Shown here: positions 37,166-45,890 of the stretch, piece by piece
Layout of the letters: every line of letters begins with the position of its first letter
How positions within the stretch are numbered: the first letter of the stretch is position 1
Assembly (NCBI GenBank): GCA_918797485.1
Contig: CAKKNE010000004.1
Location: forward strand, 3,472,001 to 3,536,000
Direction of reading: 5' to 3'
Length of the DNA: 64,000 bases
From: Pelagomonas calceolata
Lineage: Eukaryota; Sar; Pelagophyceae; Pelagomonadales; Pelagomonadaceae
Notes under the pieces: model-generated
The model's database searches: none
Seen by the model: the letters and a program-made list of their open reading frames with translations, nothing else
Told to the model about the DNA's origin: nothing
Position numbers and translations under genes: made by a program

Positions 37166-40100
37166 TTATGAAAGGTCTAGCTCCTCCACCGAGGAGTCCT
37201 CGTCGGACTCGGTCCTGGGTTCCTCGTCGTCGGACGACTCGTGCGTCTCGTGCTCGTCGAAGCGGCGCGTGCCGAGGTCGACGCACTGGACGAGCTTTTG
37301 CGATGCGGCCTCGAAGTCGACAAAGGCCGGCACGTCGATGGTACACACACACGCGTGCGCCGTCGGCAGCGCGCCGGGCGGTAGATGCCGGCCCGCGTGG
37401 AGCGTGAACGGGTGGCGCCCGCCGTTCAATCCTACCAAGTGCGCGAAGCCGCCGACGGGCACCCTTCGAGACCCCGTCGCGAACTGGAGCAGGCCGTGCA
37501 ATCTCTTCGGGTGCGTTTTCGACCAACCTTCGACCACATTCCAGAAGAGCTTCACTTCCTTCGCGTCCGGTTGTAAACCACCCGCGTAGCGCGTGTGTCT
37601 TCTCCAGTCGGCCACGTCCACGCCCCTTAACCCCGACAGTAATCGACAAAAATCTAAGGGAGAGAGCATGCGCCGCGCATCCCTCAAAACCTCCGACGGC
37701 ATGACGGTCCTCAGGCCCCGCGCCATGGCTTGGATGGGCTCGCGCAGCGACCCCCGCAACCGATAGTCTCGCATTGTCTTCACGAACTCATTCCGAGTAT
37801 CGGACGTGACGGCCTTATCTTCACCGCCCTCCACAAGCTCGACGCGGCTCCCTGGAGCTACCGCCCGCGCTTCATCTGATGCACCTAACACATCAGCCAA
37901 GGCGAACGTCCGCGGCGCCCCCTCCATCGGTGATACGTCCTCCTCACCATCGTCGTCGCCGGCGTCGTGCTCCGTATGATCCAACCCGTCCGTGAAGTCC
38001 AGCTCCAGCCCCTCGACATCGTTATTTTCGATCCACGCCATCGAGGCAGCGAGCTGCGGATCTAATGATTCTAAGTCGCCCTCTGAAGGCGGCTCGCCAT
38101 CATTTAATAACCAGGCACACACATACGAATGTAGAGGCAAATCTAAAGTAACTTGCTGCCAGACCGCCAGGCCGAACAACCTACCGAGAGCTTCGAAGTC
38201 GCCCTCCCAGTGCGGATTACCATACATTGAAGCCGCATTGGGAATAAAACTCCGACCCCCATCACAAGTCCTTAGTAACGACCCTCCTCCCCTAATAAAC
38301 GCCCTACGAGCCAGCAGATCCATCCACTCCCTTGCGACAGCTGAACCGACCGCACTTTCACCTTTAAATCGGACCTCAAAGTCCCCCGTCACGTCTTCGG
38401 CGAAAAGGCCCGTGACGTCCTTCTTTTGTGTGCGCAGCTGCTCCAACTGAGGAGCGTGTCGATCACATTCGACAAACGCCAGAGCTCGCTCGTCGTCGTC
38501 ATGTAACGGTCGGTGGCACCGTTGGAGTCGCCTAGCGAGCCAGACTCGTTTCTCCGCGGCAGTCATACGTTGTGTCAAAGCTTTCAGGTCATCATTCAAT
38601 GTTGGGGAAGGCTTTGATCGATACACAACCTCTGCCAAAGCCCAGGCTTGCGAGGCGTCTTTCGGCACGCCCCGCAAGGGCCAGAGCGGAGCGGCACGGA
38701 GTGGAGAAGCGTTTTCTGACCGATTCGTGTTCCTTATGGTGGAGACTTCGAATTTCGTCAGAGTCTTCTCCTGACACTGCTTCTTGAGCAGTTCCCCATC
38801 CGCACCACAAACCATGAACCCACCGATGGGCGGCGGAGACGCGCCAAACACGCCCATCCGGAACGCGGGCCTCGCTAGCCCATCGTCAAACAAATCGTTG
38901 ATGACGACTACAACTGAAGCACCGGCCTCCTCACTGAGTCGCACGGCCGTGGCCCAGTCCGGCGCCTTCGGCGACTTGCGGATGTGCGACCGGTCGACGA
39001 TGACGGCGGAGCCATCTTGGACCTGCCAATCCTCAGAGCCGATGGGCGCTGATTGATCAGAACTGATTGTTTGAGTAGCAACAGCATCCGCGAAACGCTC
39101 GTTCCACGACGCAGGAACGGCCGCAAGCTTTAGGGAAGAACCATCAGAGAAAGTCGCCGTCAGTTCCCCGCTCACGGGCAGCTCGGCCGCACTTTGATCG
39201 AAGTTCGCCAGCAGGACCATGTCTTCCAGCGTCGCCTTCGTCGGCCCGCCGATGCCCAAGGTACCTCTTAGCTCGTGGAAGTAGTCGGCCCAGGAAGGGG
39301 TCGGGGCCCTACCTTCCGCCTCGTCGTGCTCGGGCTCCTGGTTTATGACCTCGGCGGCCAGTACTACCTCTTCAATAGGGTCATCTGGGACCGTCTCTGA
39401 TGGCGGCGGCGGCGGCGCATCAACATCGGGAACGTCTTCCTCCTCGACGTCGCCTGCCAGCGCCGCCGCCAATGAAAGCATCGCCGCGCGCGCCGGCGCA
39501 TGACTTGTCAATGCTTCGAGCACACCGACAGCCCTAGTCTCCTTGCAGGCCGCCGCCGCCAGCTTTTCGAGGAGCGGCACGCCGCACCAGACGCCCGCCG
39601 AGACCCTCGATGCGTCTATCGACGCGAGCTTGGATAGTGCACCACAAGCATGAGCACAAAACAAGTCGTCGCCGTCGACAAACAGCAACAAATAACCCAA
39701 TGAAGCGGCGAGCCACTCGCCCAGCCGCGCCGCGGGCGGGCCGTTGGCGTCGCTCCTTGCTCTTTGAACGGCCTCGTCGTCAAAACGTCGTTGTAACCTC
39801 CTTGCTAATTTTTCATCCGACTCCTCGTCGCCCCGCTGCTCTGACTCCTCTGGTTCTTCTTCAATGCCGCCGCGCCGCGCCACTCTAATAGCGGCGTCCC
39901 AGCGCCAGCCCGGCCGGACGAACGCGTCCGCTTCCAATGTAGAAGACATGAGCCGGTCCCCACAAGCCTTGATGACGCCCGGCAGGCCCAAGGGCGGGGC
40001 CCGCTCGTCCCGGACGACCACACAGAGGTGCAGCGCCAACAGCTCCGCGTCGCGGAAGTGCTCGCACTCGTCGCGCACCCAGGGCTGCGCGCCCCGCTCG

Positions 40101-41227
40101 AATAGTCTTTCAAGCCACGACGCCGCCGAGAGTCTAGGTGATAAAGCAGCACAACCACACACGACGCGCTGGCGCTCCTTGCGCCGTGCGGCCTCGTCCC
40201 GCAAGGGGTTGCGGTTCTCGGACGACGTCGACTGCGTGTCTCCATTCGTTGGCTCGCCATCACTGTCGTTGTCGTCCCCCTCTTCTGACAGGGGAGAGGG
40301 CTCCGGCGTCGCGTCCAGCAGCCACTGCGTCGTCGCTCCTAGTAAATGGCGCGCCGCGCGCCTTCTTATGCTATCGAGCGCGTCCGGCGCCGCGGCGAGC
40401 ACGGCCAGGGCGTTCGCGGCGAACTTGGCGACGCCGTGGCTCCTACATCTTTGCTCCATGCGCCAGCCGCAGCGCAGCGCGTGGCGCAGCGCGTCCACCA
40501 CGCGCGGCGCGCAATTGAGTCGCGACGCGGCGCCCGGCTCCGCTCCCAACAACTGGCCGCAGGCGAACGTCGCGCGGTCGTAGGCCTCGCGCAGCGGCGC
40601 GCAGTCCCTTAATACAACCAGATCGCACTCCAGCGTGCGGCAGAGGTACTCCAACAAAGCGTCGAGCGACTGCGCCCGTTCAGATACGGCCGCCGCCGTT
40701 AATCTTTCAGGCGCCTGGAGCAATTCGAAAAGACCTTCCACATCTAAGGAGGGAGACACGAGCATCGTCCTAAACACGGCCGCGCGCGCGGCCTGGGCGG
40801 GCTCCGTGTCCGCTCTCGCTTCGCAGCGCGCGAGCTCCTCCATCAACCGCACATTCCCAGGATCCTGTTTGAGGCCCGCCTCGTAGGACGCGCGCGCGTC
40901 GGCCCTTCTCCCAAGTCGCCACTCCGCCGCGCCTCTTCTGAGGTAGCCCTTGCCGAACGCCGGATCCAACCACAGGCACCGCTCGGCGTCGTCGAAGGCG
41001 TCCTCGGCGCGGTCTAGTTGTAAGAGAGTCGCGGAGCGGTTCGACCAGGTCGTCGCCTCCGTCGGATCGTGCAGGGCGCTCGCCGAGTAGTGGGTGAGGG
41101 CCTCCTCGAAGTCGCCGTTGGCGTAGGCCTCGTTCGCGCGCTTCCGCAGGGCCTCGGCCTTGGCGTCTTTTTGCGTCGTGCCGGGGTAGAGGTCGGGGTG
41201 GAGGATCGTGCGCGGCGCCGGCTTCAT
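37166..41227 (-). CDS. TPR-PA-HECT E3 ubiquitin ligase
   Basis: Predicted 1353-aa protein in one uninterrupted frame. Residues about 18-130 are three TPR units (KRANEAYANGDFEEALTHYSASALHDPTEATTWSNRSATLL...). A helical middle follows, with an acidic linker. Around 780-870 is a protease-associated-like segment (DGSAVIVDRSH, GASVVVVINDLFDD, GGFMVCGADGELL). The C-terminal third is a HECT domain (DFEVRFKGESAVGSAVAREWMDLL, FEALGRLFGLAVWQ, LLQFATGSRRVPVGGF, LPTAHACVCTIDVP), with the catalytic Cys about residue 1293. The tail is very acidic. The target is unknown; TPRs usually bind Hsp70/90 C termini, suggesting quality control. Confidence 0.88.
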   Translation of the reverse strand: MKPAPRTILHPDLYPGTTQKDAKAEALRKRANEAYANGDFEEALTHYSASALHDPTEATTWSNRSATLLQLDRAEDAFDDAERCLWLDPAFGKGYLRRGAAEWRLGRRADARASYEAGLKQDPGNVRLMEELARCEARADTEPAQAARAAVFRTMLVSPSLDVEGLFELLQAPERLTAAAVSERAQSLDALLEYLCRTLECDLVVLRDCAPLREAYDRATFACGQLLGAEPGAASRLNCAPRVVDALRHALRCGWRMEQRCRSHGVAKFAANALAVLAAAPDALDSIRRRAARHLLGATTQWLLDATPEPSPLSEEGDDNDSDGEPTNGDTQSTSSENRNPLRDEAARRKERQRVVCGCAALSPRLSAASWLERLFERGAQPWVRDECEHFRDAELLALHLCVVVRDERAPPLGLPGVIKACGDRLMSSTLEADAFVRPGWRWDAAIRVARRGGIEEEPEESEQRGDEESDEKLARRLQRRFDDEAVQRARSDANGPPAARLGEWLAASLGYLLLFVDGDDLFCAHACGALSKLASIDASRVSAGVWCGVPLLEKLAAAACKETRAVGVLEALTSHAPARAAMLSLAAALAGDVEEEDVPDVDAPPPPPSETVPDDPIEEVVLAAEVINQEPEHDEAEGRAPTPSWADYFHELRGTLGIGGPTKATLEDMVLLANFDQSAAELPVSGELTATFSDGSSLKLAAVPASWNERFADAVATQTISSDQSAPIGSEDWQVQDGSAVIVDRSHIRKSPKAPDWATAVRLSEEAGASVVVVINDLFDDGLARPAFRMGVFGASPPPIGGFMVCGADGELLKKQCQEKTLTKFEVSTIRNTNRSENASPLRAAPLWPLRGVPKDASQAWALAEVVYRSKPSPTLNDDLKALTQRMTAAEKRVWLARRLQRCHRPLHDDDERALAFVECDRHAPQLEQLRTQKKDVTGLFAEDVTGDFEVRFKGESAVGSAVAREWMDLLARRAFIRGGGSLLRTCDGGRSFIPNAASMYGNPHWEGDFEALGRLFGLAVWQQVTLDLPLHSYVCAWLLNDGEPPSEGDLESLDPQLAASMAWIENNDVEGLELDFTDGLDHTEHDAGDDDGEEDVSPMEGAPRTFALADVLGASDEARAVAPGSRVELVEGGEDKAVTSDTRNEFVKTMRDYRLRGSLREPIQAMARGLRTVMPSEVLRDARRMLSPLDFCRLLSGLRGVDVADWRRHTRYAGGLQPDAKEVKLFWNVVEGWSKTHPKRLHGLLQFATGSRRVPVGGFAHLVGLNGGRHPFTLHAGRHLPPGALPTAHACVCTIDVPAFVDFEAASQKLVQCVDLGTRRFDEHETHESSDDEEPRTESDEDSSVEELDLS

Positions 41228-41401
41228 TTGTCGCTGCGATTTTTGCCAGTGGTAGTGTACTCGCTTAGAGATGGCCGGTGCGCGGTGAGAGATGCGCTGC
41301 GCTGTGTGTGATCAGCCAAGGCCCTCGCAGTCTCTTCTAATCCGTGGGTTACACAGCAGGGCTCGAGATTAGAGAGCTCGAGTCCACATCGATTGCAGCA
41401 T

Positions 41402-41426
41402 GCTAGTGTGTTACAGACCGCTAGCT
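41402..41426 (+). promoter_or_regulatory. 24-bp motif, copy j
   Basis: GCTAGTGTGTTACA-GA-CCGCTAGCT, 175 bp upstream of the HECT start at 41227. Confidence 0.75.
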
Positions 41427-41506
41427 GCGCTGTTACGAAACGTCCTCGACCACCCTACACCCCCTTTGATTTTAATCTATCCGAATTCTTTATCCGAAGT
41501 GCCTAG

Positions 41507-41854
41507 CTACAGCCCGCCGCTGCCGAAGCCCGCGAGCACAAAAAAGTTGAACGCGATGAGCCCGAAGCCCACCAACGTGAGCGTCGTGGGATCGCCCTTG
41601 AGGAGCTCTTTCAAGTTGATCCCTTCGACGTCGTACTCGGGCTGCTCCGGGATTTCTAATTTGCGGTTGCCTTCGTCGTTCGACCCCGCGCGCAGCGCCG
41701 TCGATGGCGCGGCTGGCCGCCGGAGCGCAGAAATCGTGCAAGTGCTCAACGGCGCGACCGCGACCGCTTTGTGAGGCGCCGGCATCGATGCGCCGCGCAG
41801 CAGCGCATCACTGCATCCCAGCAGTGTGAGAGCAACACAGAGCTGTAACCGCAT
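41507..41854 (-). CDS. small plastid-targeted single-helix membrane protein
   Basis: Predicted 115-aa protein starting MRLQLCVALTLLGCSDALLRGAS, a signal peptide plus transit-like Ala/Arg/Ser stretch (bipartite plastid leader). The mature part is short: EIPEQPEYDVEGINLKELLKGDPTTLTLVGFGLIAFNFFVLAGFGSGGL, with one membrane helix at the C terminus. The size and form recall thylakoid one-helix or photosystem-associated proteins, but the chlorophyll-binding ExxNGR motif is absent. Function unknown. An upstream extension of the frame to 41920 lacks an ATG. Confidence 0.65.
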   Translation of the reverse strand: MRLQLCVALTLLGCSDALLRGASMPAPHKAVAVAPLSTCTISALRRPAAPSTALRAGSNDEGNRKLEIPEQPEYDVEGINLKELLKGDPTTLTLVGFGLIAFNFFVLAGFGSGGL

Positions 41855-42217
41855 GGTACGTTCTCGCGTGCGCTGTCCTGTTATTGCTGGAATAGAGTCG
41901 CAGTGCTCTCCTCCAATCAATTCTCTCGACCAGTCCTGGTGTTTATGGCACCACTTGGCCCGATCAAATGCCCTCTCCTGCCCAAGTCTCGCAGGCGAAG
42001 TTGGGCTGGCCTTCGAAACGAGTCTTCCACGGCCATTCCCTCAGCCATGCACGAGTGGTATGAGGCGCGGACGTCTAGCGGCCGTAAGACACTAGCATCT
42101 TGCTCAAGTTTGCTAAGCTGGCATTTACGAGGCGTTTTGTGCATCGTTCTGCACTCCTCGGCGCTGGGCGTTGCTCACACGCTCAACTCCGATCACGCAA
42201 AGAAACTGCGTGCACCG
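41855..42217. promoter_or_regulatory. divergent spacer
   Basis: A 363-bp spacer between the small plastid protein and the M3 oligopeptidase, with copy k of the 24-bp motif; nothing else identified. Confidence 0.4.
42074..42097 (-). promoter_or_regulatory. 24-bp motif, copy k
   Basis: TCTAGCGGCCGTAAGACACTAGCA (split: TCTAGCGGCC, GTAAGACACTAGCA), reverse orientation; 121 bp upstream of the ATG at 42218. Confidence 0.72.
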
Positions 42218-44368
42218 ATGCGCCGCACCGCTGCGCGTTTAATGCTACTGCTGCGCGTGACTCGCGCCTTCCAAAGCAGTTTCGCGGCCACGACCCGCCG
42301 CAGCGTGTGCCGCAACGCTGCGACGATGCAAAACCCACTCCTCATCCAAGAGGGCCTGCCCAAATTCAAATCCATCGAGAGCAAGGACATCGAGCCCGGC
42401 ATCGCGAGCGTCCTCGACACGCTCGACAGCGACCTGAAGTCGCTCGAGGACGCCATCGACGGCACGTCGTCGTACGAGGCGACGATCGAAGCTTTGGAGA
42501 AGATCTCGGCGCCGCTCGGCTTCGCCTGGGGCGTCGTGGGCCACCTCGAGGGCGTGAAGAACTCGGACGCGCTGCGCGACGCCAAGGCGGCGATGCAGCC
42601 CAAGGTCGTCGGCGCGACGCAGAAGCTCGGCCAGTCGCGCAAGGTCTACGAGGCCCTCGAGGGCATCGCGGCGCGCGACGAGGTGCAGGGCGAGCGCAAG
42701 CGCATCGTCGACGCTTCTTTGAGAAGCATGCGCCTCGGCGGCGTGGCGCTCGAGGGCGAGGCCAAGGAGCAGTACAACGCGAACCAGGTCCGCCTGTCCG
42801 AGCTGTCGACGCAGTTCTCGAACAACGTGCTCGACGCGACGAAGGCCTTCGAGCTCGTGCTCACCGACGCGGCGGACGTTGAAGGGTTGCCGCCGTCGGC
42901 GCGCGCGGCCGCGGCCGAGAAGGCTTTATCGCTTAAGAAGTGCGAAAAAGCCGACGCCGAGAACGGCCCTTGGGTTTTGGGCTTGGATGCGCCCTCATAC
43001 ATCCCCGCGATGCAGCACCTAAAATCCTCGGCGCTCCGCGAGAAGCTGTACGCAGCGTTCGTCACGCGCGCCGGCGAGCAAAACGCACCGCTCATCGACG
43101 AGATCCTATCGTTAAAGCAGAAGCAGGCGAAGCTCCTGGGCTTCGAGTCGTATGCTGATGTGTCGCTGGCGTCGAAGATGGCGGCCAGCGTCGCGGAGAT
43201 CGAGGAGCTCCACGTGCTTCTCGCGGCGAAGGCGACGCCCGCGGCGCACCGCGAGCTCGCGGAGCTCAAGGAGTATGCCTCTTCGAAGGGCCACGAGGGC
43301 AACCTCGAGCACTGGGACGTGCCCTACTGGGCGGAGAGGCTCCGCGAGGAGCGCTTCGATTATAGCGACGAGGAGCTTCGGCCGTACTTTGCGCTGCCCG
43401 CCGTCTTAGATGGATTATTCCAACTGATCGAGCGCCTCTTCGGCGTCACGGTAGAAGCCGCGGACGGCAAGGCCGAGGTCTGGAACGACGACGTGCGCTT
43501 CTTCGAGGTCAAGGACGGCGACAAGGTCGTGGCGTCCTTCTACCTGGACCCCTACTCGCGGCCGGCGGACAAAAGAGGCGGCGCCTGGATGGACGTCTGC
43601 GTCGGCAAGTCCAAGGCGCTGAAGCGCGACGTGCCTACCGCCTACTTAACGTGCAACGGGTCGCCGCCCGTCGGCGACAAGCCCTCGCTCATGACGTTCG
43701 ACGAGGTCAATACTTTATATCATGAGATGGGCCACGGGCTCCAGCACATGCTCACCAAGGTCGAGGACGGCGACGCCGCGGGCATTAATGGAGTGGAGTG
43801 GGACGCCGTCGAGCTGCCGTCGCAGTTCATGGAGAACTGGTTGTTGGATCGCCCGACGCTCTACGGCTTCGCGAAGCACTACGAGACGGGCGAGCCGCTG
43901 CCCGACGAGTTTTATGATAAGCTGAAGGGCTCGAAGACGTACAACGCGGGCTTGGCCATGACGCGCCAGCTGGCCTTTGGTATGTTGGACGTCGAGCTCC
44001 ACAAGAACCCTCACCTCACGGAGCCGGTCTTCGACGTGCAGAAGCGCATCTTCGGCAAGTACTTAGCCATGGCGCCGCGCGACTACGACCGCTTCCTGTG
44101 CGCCTTCTCGCACATCTTCGCCGGCGGCTACTCGTGCGGCTACTACTCGTACAAGTGGGCCGAGGTGCTGTCGGCGGACGCCTTCGGCGCGTTCGAGGAG
44201 GCCGGCCTCGAGAACGAGGCCGCCGTCCGCGAGCTCGGCCAGCGGTTCCGCGACACGGTCCTCGCGTGCGGCGGCGGCACGCCGCCCGCGGAGGTGTTCG
44301 AGACGTTCCGCGGGCGCAAGCCGTCGCCCGAGGCGCTGATCCGCCACAGCGGCCTCGCCGACGAGTAA
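42218..44368 (+). CDS. M3-family oligopeptidase (oligopeptidase A type), organelle-targeted
   Basis: Predicted 716-aa metallopeptidase. The N terminus (MRRTAARLMLLLRVTRAFQSSFAATTRRSVCRNAATM) is a basic, Ser/Arg-rich organelle leader. The M3 domain is complete: the HExxH zinc site lies in LYHEMGHGLQHML (about residue 505), followed by the third Glu in the EWDAVELPSQFMENWLLD block, and AGGYSCGYYSYKWAEVLSADAF near the C terminus. In plants the equivalent organellar oligopeptidase degrades targeting peptides of 8-23 residues in mitochondria and chloroplasts. The open frame extends 5' of 42218 but without protein-like sequence. Confidence 0.92.
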   Translation: MRRTAARLMLLLRVTRAFQSSFAATTRRSVCRNAATMQNPLLIQEGLPKFKSIESKDIEPGIASVLDTLDSDLKSLEDAIDGTSSYEATIEALEKISAPLGFAWGVVGHLEGVKNSDALRDAKAAMQPKVVGATQKLGQSRKVYEALEGIAARDEVQGERKRIVDASLRSMRLGGVALEGEAKEQYNANQVRLSELSTQFSNNVLDATKAFELVLTDAADVEGLPPSARAAAAEKALSLKKCEKADAENGPWVLGLDAPSYIPAMQHLKSSALREKLYAAFVTRAGEQNAPLIDEILSLKQKQAKLLGFESYADVSLASKMAASVAEIEELHVLLAAKATPAAHRELAELKEYASSKGHEGNLEHWDVPYWAERLREERFDYSDEELRPYFALPAVLDGLFQLIERLFGVTVEAADGKAEVWNDDVRFFEVKDGDKVVASFYLDPYSRPADKRGGAWMDVCVGKSKALKRDVPTAYLTCNGSPPVGDKPSLMTFDEVNTLYHEMGHGLQHMLTKVEDGDAAGINGVEWDAVELPSQFMENWLLDRPTLYGFAKHYETGEPLPDEFYDKLKGSKTYNAGLAMTRQLAFGMLDVELHKNPHLTEPVFDVQKRIFGKYLAMAPRDYDRFLCAFSHIFAGGYSCGYYSYKWAEVLSADAFGAFEEAGLENEAAVRELGQRFRDTVLACGGGTPPAEVFETFRGRKPSPEALIRHSGLADE

Positions 44369-44452
44369 TTGTGAATATCTATCCTTTCGTCTCGTCGACG
44401 ACACCGTGATGAGTGCGTTTCTGTTACGGGCAGGACTAGTGGCGTTCAATTG

Positions 44453-44483
44453 TTACGGTGCTAGGACTAGGGGGCGGAGCCCT
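44453..44483 (+). repeat. dispersed repeat R2, copy 3
   Basis: TTACGGTGCTAGGACTAGGG then GGCGGAGCCCT, with the GGGC-GGA-GCCC stem; 85 bp after the M3 oligopeptidase stop. A truncated copy (TTACGGGCAGGACTAGTGG) sits 29 bp upstream at 44424-44442. Confidence 0.72.
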
Positions 44484-44503
44484 GACTTTTTAAATTGAGC
44501 TGA

Positions 44504-44526
44504 GCTAGTGTATAACGGTACTAGCT
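44504..44526 (+). promoter_or_regulatory. 24-bp motif, copy l (diverged)
   Basis: GCTAGTGTATAACGGTACTAGCT (split: GCTAGTGTATAAC, GGTACTAGCT); 215 bp upstream of the kelch start. Confidence 0.6.
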
Positions 44527-44740
44527 GGCTCAAATCACGCAGAGCGTCACTCAGATCTCGTTCCTTTGCGCGGTTTCTGCCTTGATCGCGCAGCAGTTGC
44601 CTCACCTGAAGCCTATGCAGTGCGCCTGAGCAGCAGAGCGGTCGCAAATATCGCCTACATAGCCAAAAGCAGACTCAGATCAAAGGGCCTCCAGTGCTCC
44701 GAGTCGACGCACGTCGAACTGACGCTCAAAAACACACCCC

Positions 44741-45835
44741 ATGATGCGGATCCGACGATATCTCGCCCTGGGCGCACAAAGCTGCGTCGGCGGTGCGCGT
44801 GCCCTGTCCGACGCGGCGTCCTTGTCCCTGCCTCGCCGTCGATGCATCTCGTGTCGATGCAACTCGTGACTATCTCGTCCGCACAGGTCGTGGCAGGCCG
44901 CCGGCAAAGGCCCGAAGGTCTCCGGCGCGGCCAGCGCCTCGCTGAAGGACGGTCGAGTACTGCTGTGGGGCGGCCTGGACGAGGCGCGCAACGCCGTTGA
45001 CAGCCTGTACGCCTTCGAGAACGGCGAGTGGACTCCGGTCGAGACGACGGGCTTCAAGCCCCAAAAGGCCATGTACGCGGCGGCGGCCACGCAATCTTTA
45101 GTCGGCACGAGCGGCAAGGAGGAGTTTGTGGTCTGCGGGGGCTGGGACCCGGGCGAGAAGGGCTCGGGCGGGTCCTTCAGCGACGCCGTCCACGCGCTCG
45201 ACGTGAACAAGCTCGAGTGGCAGAAGGACGACCCCCTGCCGTGCGGCCCCGTGTCGCGGCACGCCGCCGCGACGGTCGGCGGCAGCGCCGAGGGCCGCAT
45301 CTACATCCACGCGTTCCGGGACGGGGTGGTACGGCGCGACGCGTGCGGCATCGCCAAGTCGCACAAGACGACGGGCCGGGGCCCGGAGAGCCTGTCGATG
45401 TGCGCCGTGGCGCCGGTGGGCGACGCGGGCTTGCTGGTCGTCGGCGGCGCGACCAAGAACGGCGAGTTCTCCGACCGGGCGTACGTGCTGGACACGAAGT
45501 CCTACGAGTGGACGGAGCTCGACGCCCCGGACGGCCCCACGGCGCGGGGATCGGCGTGCTGCGCCGCGCTCGACGCCAGCCGGGTCGTCTTCTTCGGCGG
45601 CGCGGGCAAGGGCACGGACTCGCCCGGCTCCGGCGGCCTCAAAGCGACGGCCGAGACCTGGCTCCTGACGGTGGACGGCGCCAAGGGCACGTGGGAGCAG
45701 CTTGACGTCGCCGGGCCGGCGGCGCGCGTCGCCGCGACGCTCGACGCGCTCCCGGACGGGCGCGTCCTTCTGAGCGGCGGCTGGGACCCGGCGACGGGCG
45801 GCACCTTCGACGACGTCTGGGCCCTCGCGCTCTGA
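44741..45835 (+). CDS. kelch-repeat protein, one intron
   Basis: Exons 44741-44805 and 44887-45835 give 337 aa. The frame after the intron begins SWQAAGKGPKVSGAASASLKDGRVLLWGG, a kelch blade, and continues with blades ending VVCGGWDP, LLVVGGATKNG, VVFFGGAGKG and VLLSGGWDP, so about five or six blades. The first exon encodes a short basic N terminus (MMRIRRYLALGAQSC). Because the 81-bp intron is a multiple of three and contains TGA, splicing is required for full length. The donor at 44806 is the best fit, but one at about 44833 also keeps phase. Confidence 0.72.
44806..44886 (+). mobile_element. 81-bp intron in kelch gene, possible decayed introner
   Basis: Donor GTCCGACG, acceptor GTCCGCACAG. 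The 3' end, AACTCGTGACTATCTCGTCC, loosely resembles the introner end AACTCACTGGTTGATTTCC. No clear TIR or target duplication remains; the exact donor is uncertain. Confidence 0.45.
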
Positions 45836-45890
45836 GGTTGGCTTTGTTCCCTTGTCCTATAAATTTCCTACAGAATTAGTCACACAGAAC

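Larger units (their letters stand above)
44369..44740. promoter_or_regulatory. spacer with R2 repeat and 24-bp motif
   Basis: A 372-bp tandem spacer: a partial R2 copy (44424-44442), a full R2 copy (44453-44483), then copy l of the 24-bp motif (44504-44526). Confidence 0.5.
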
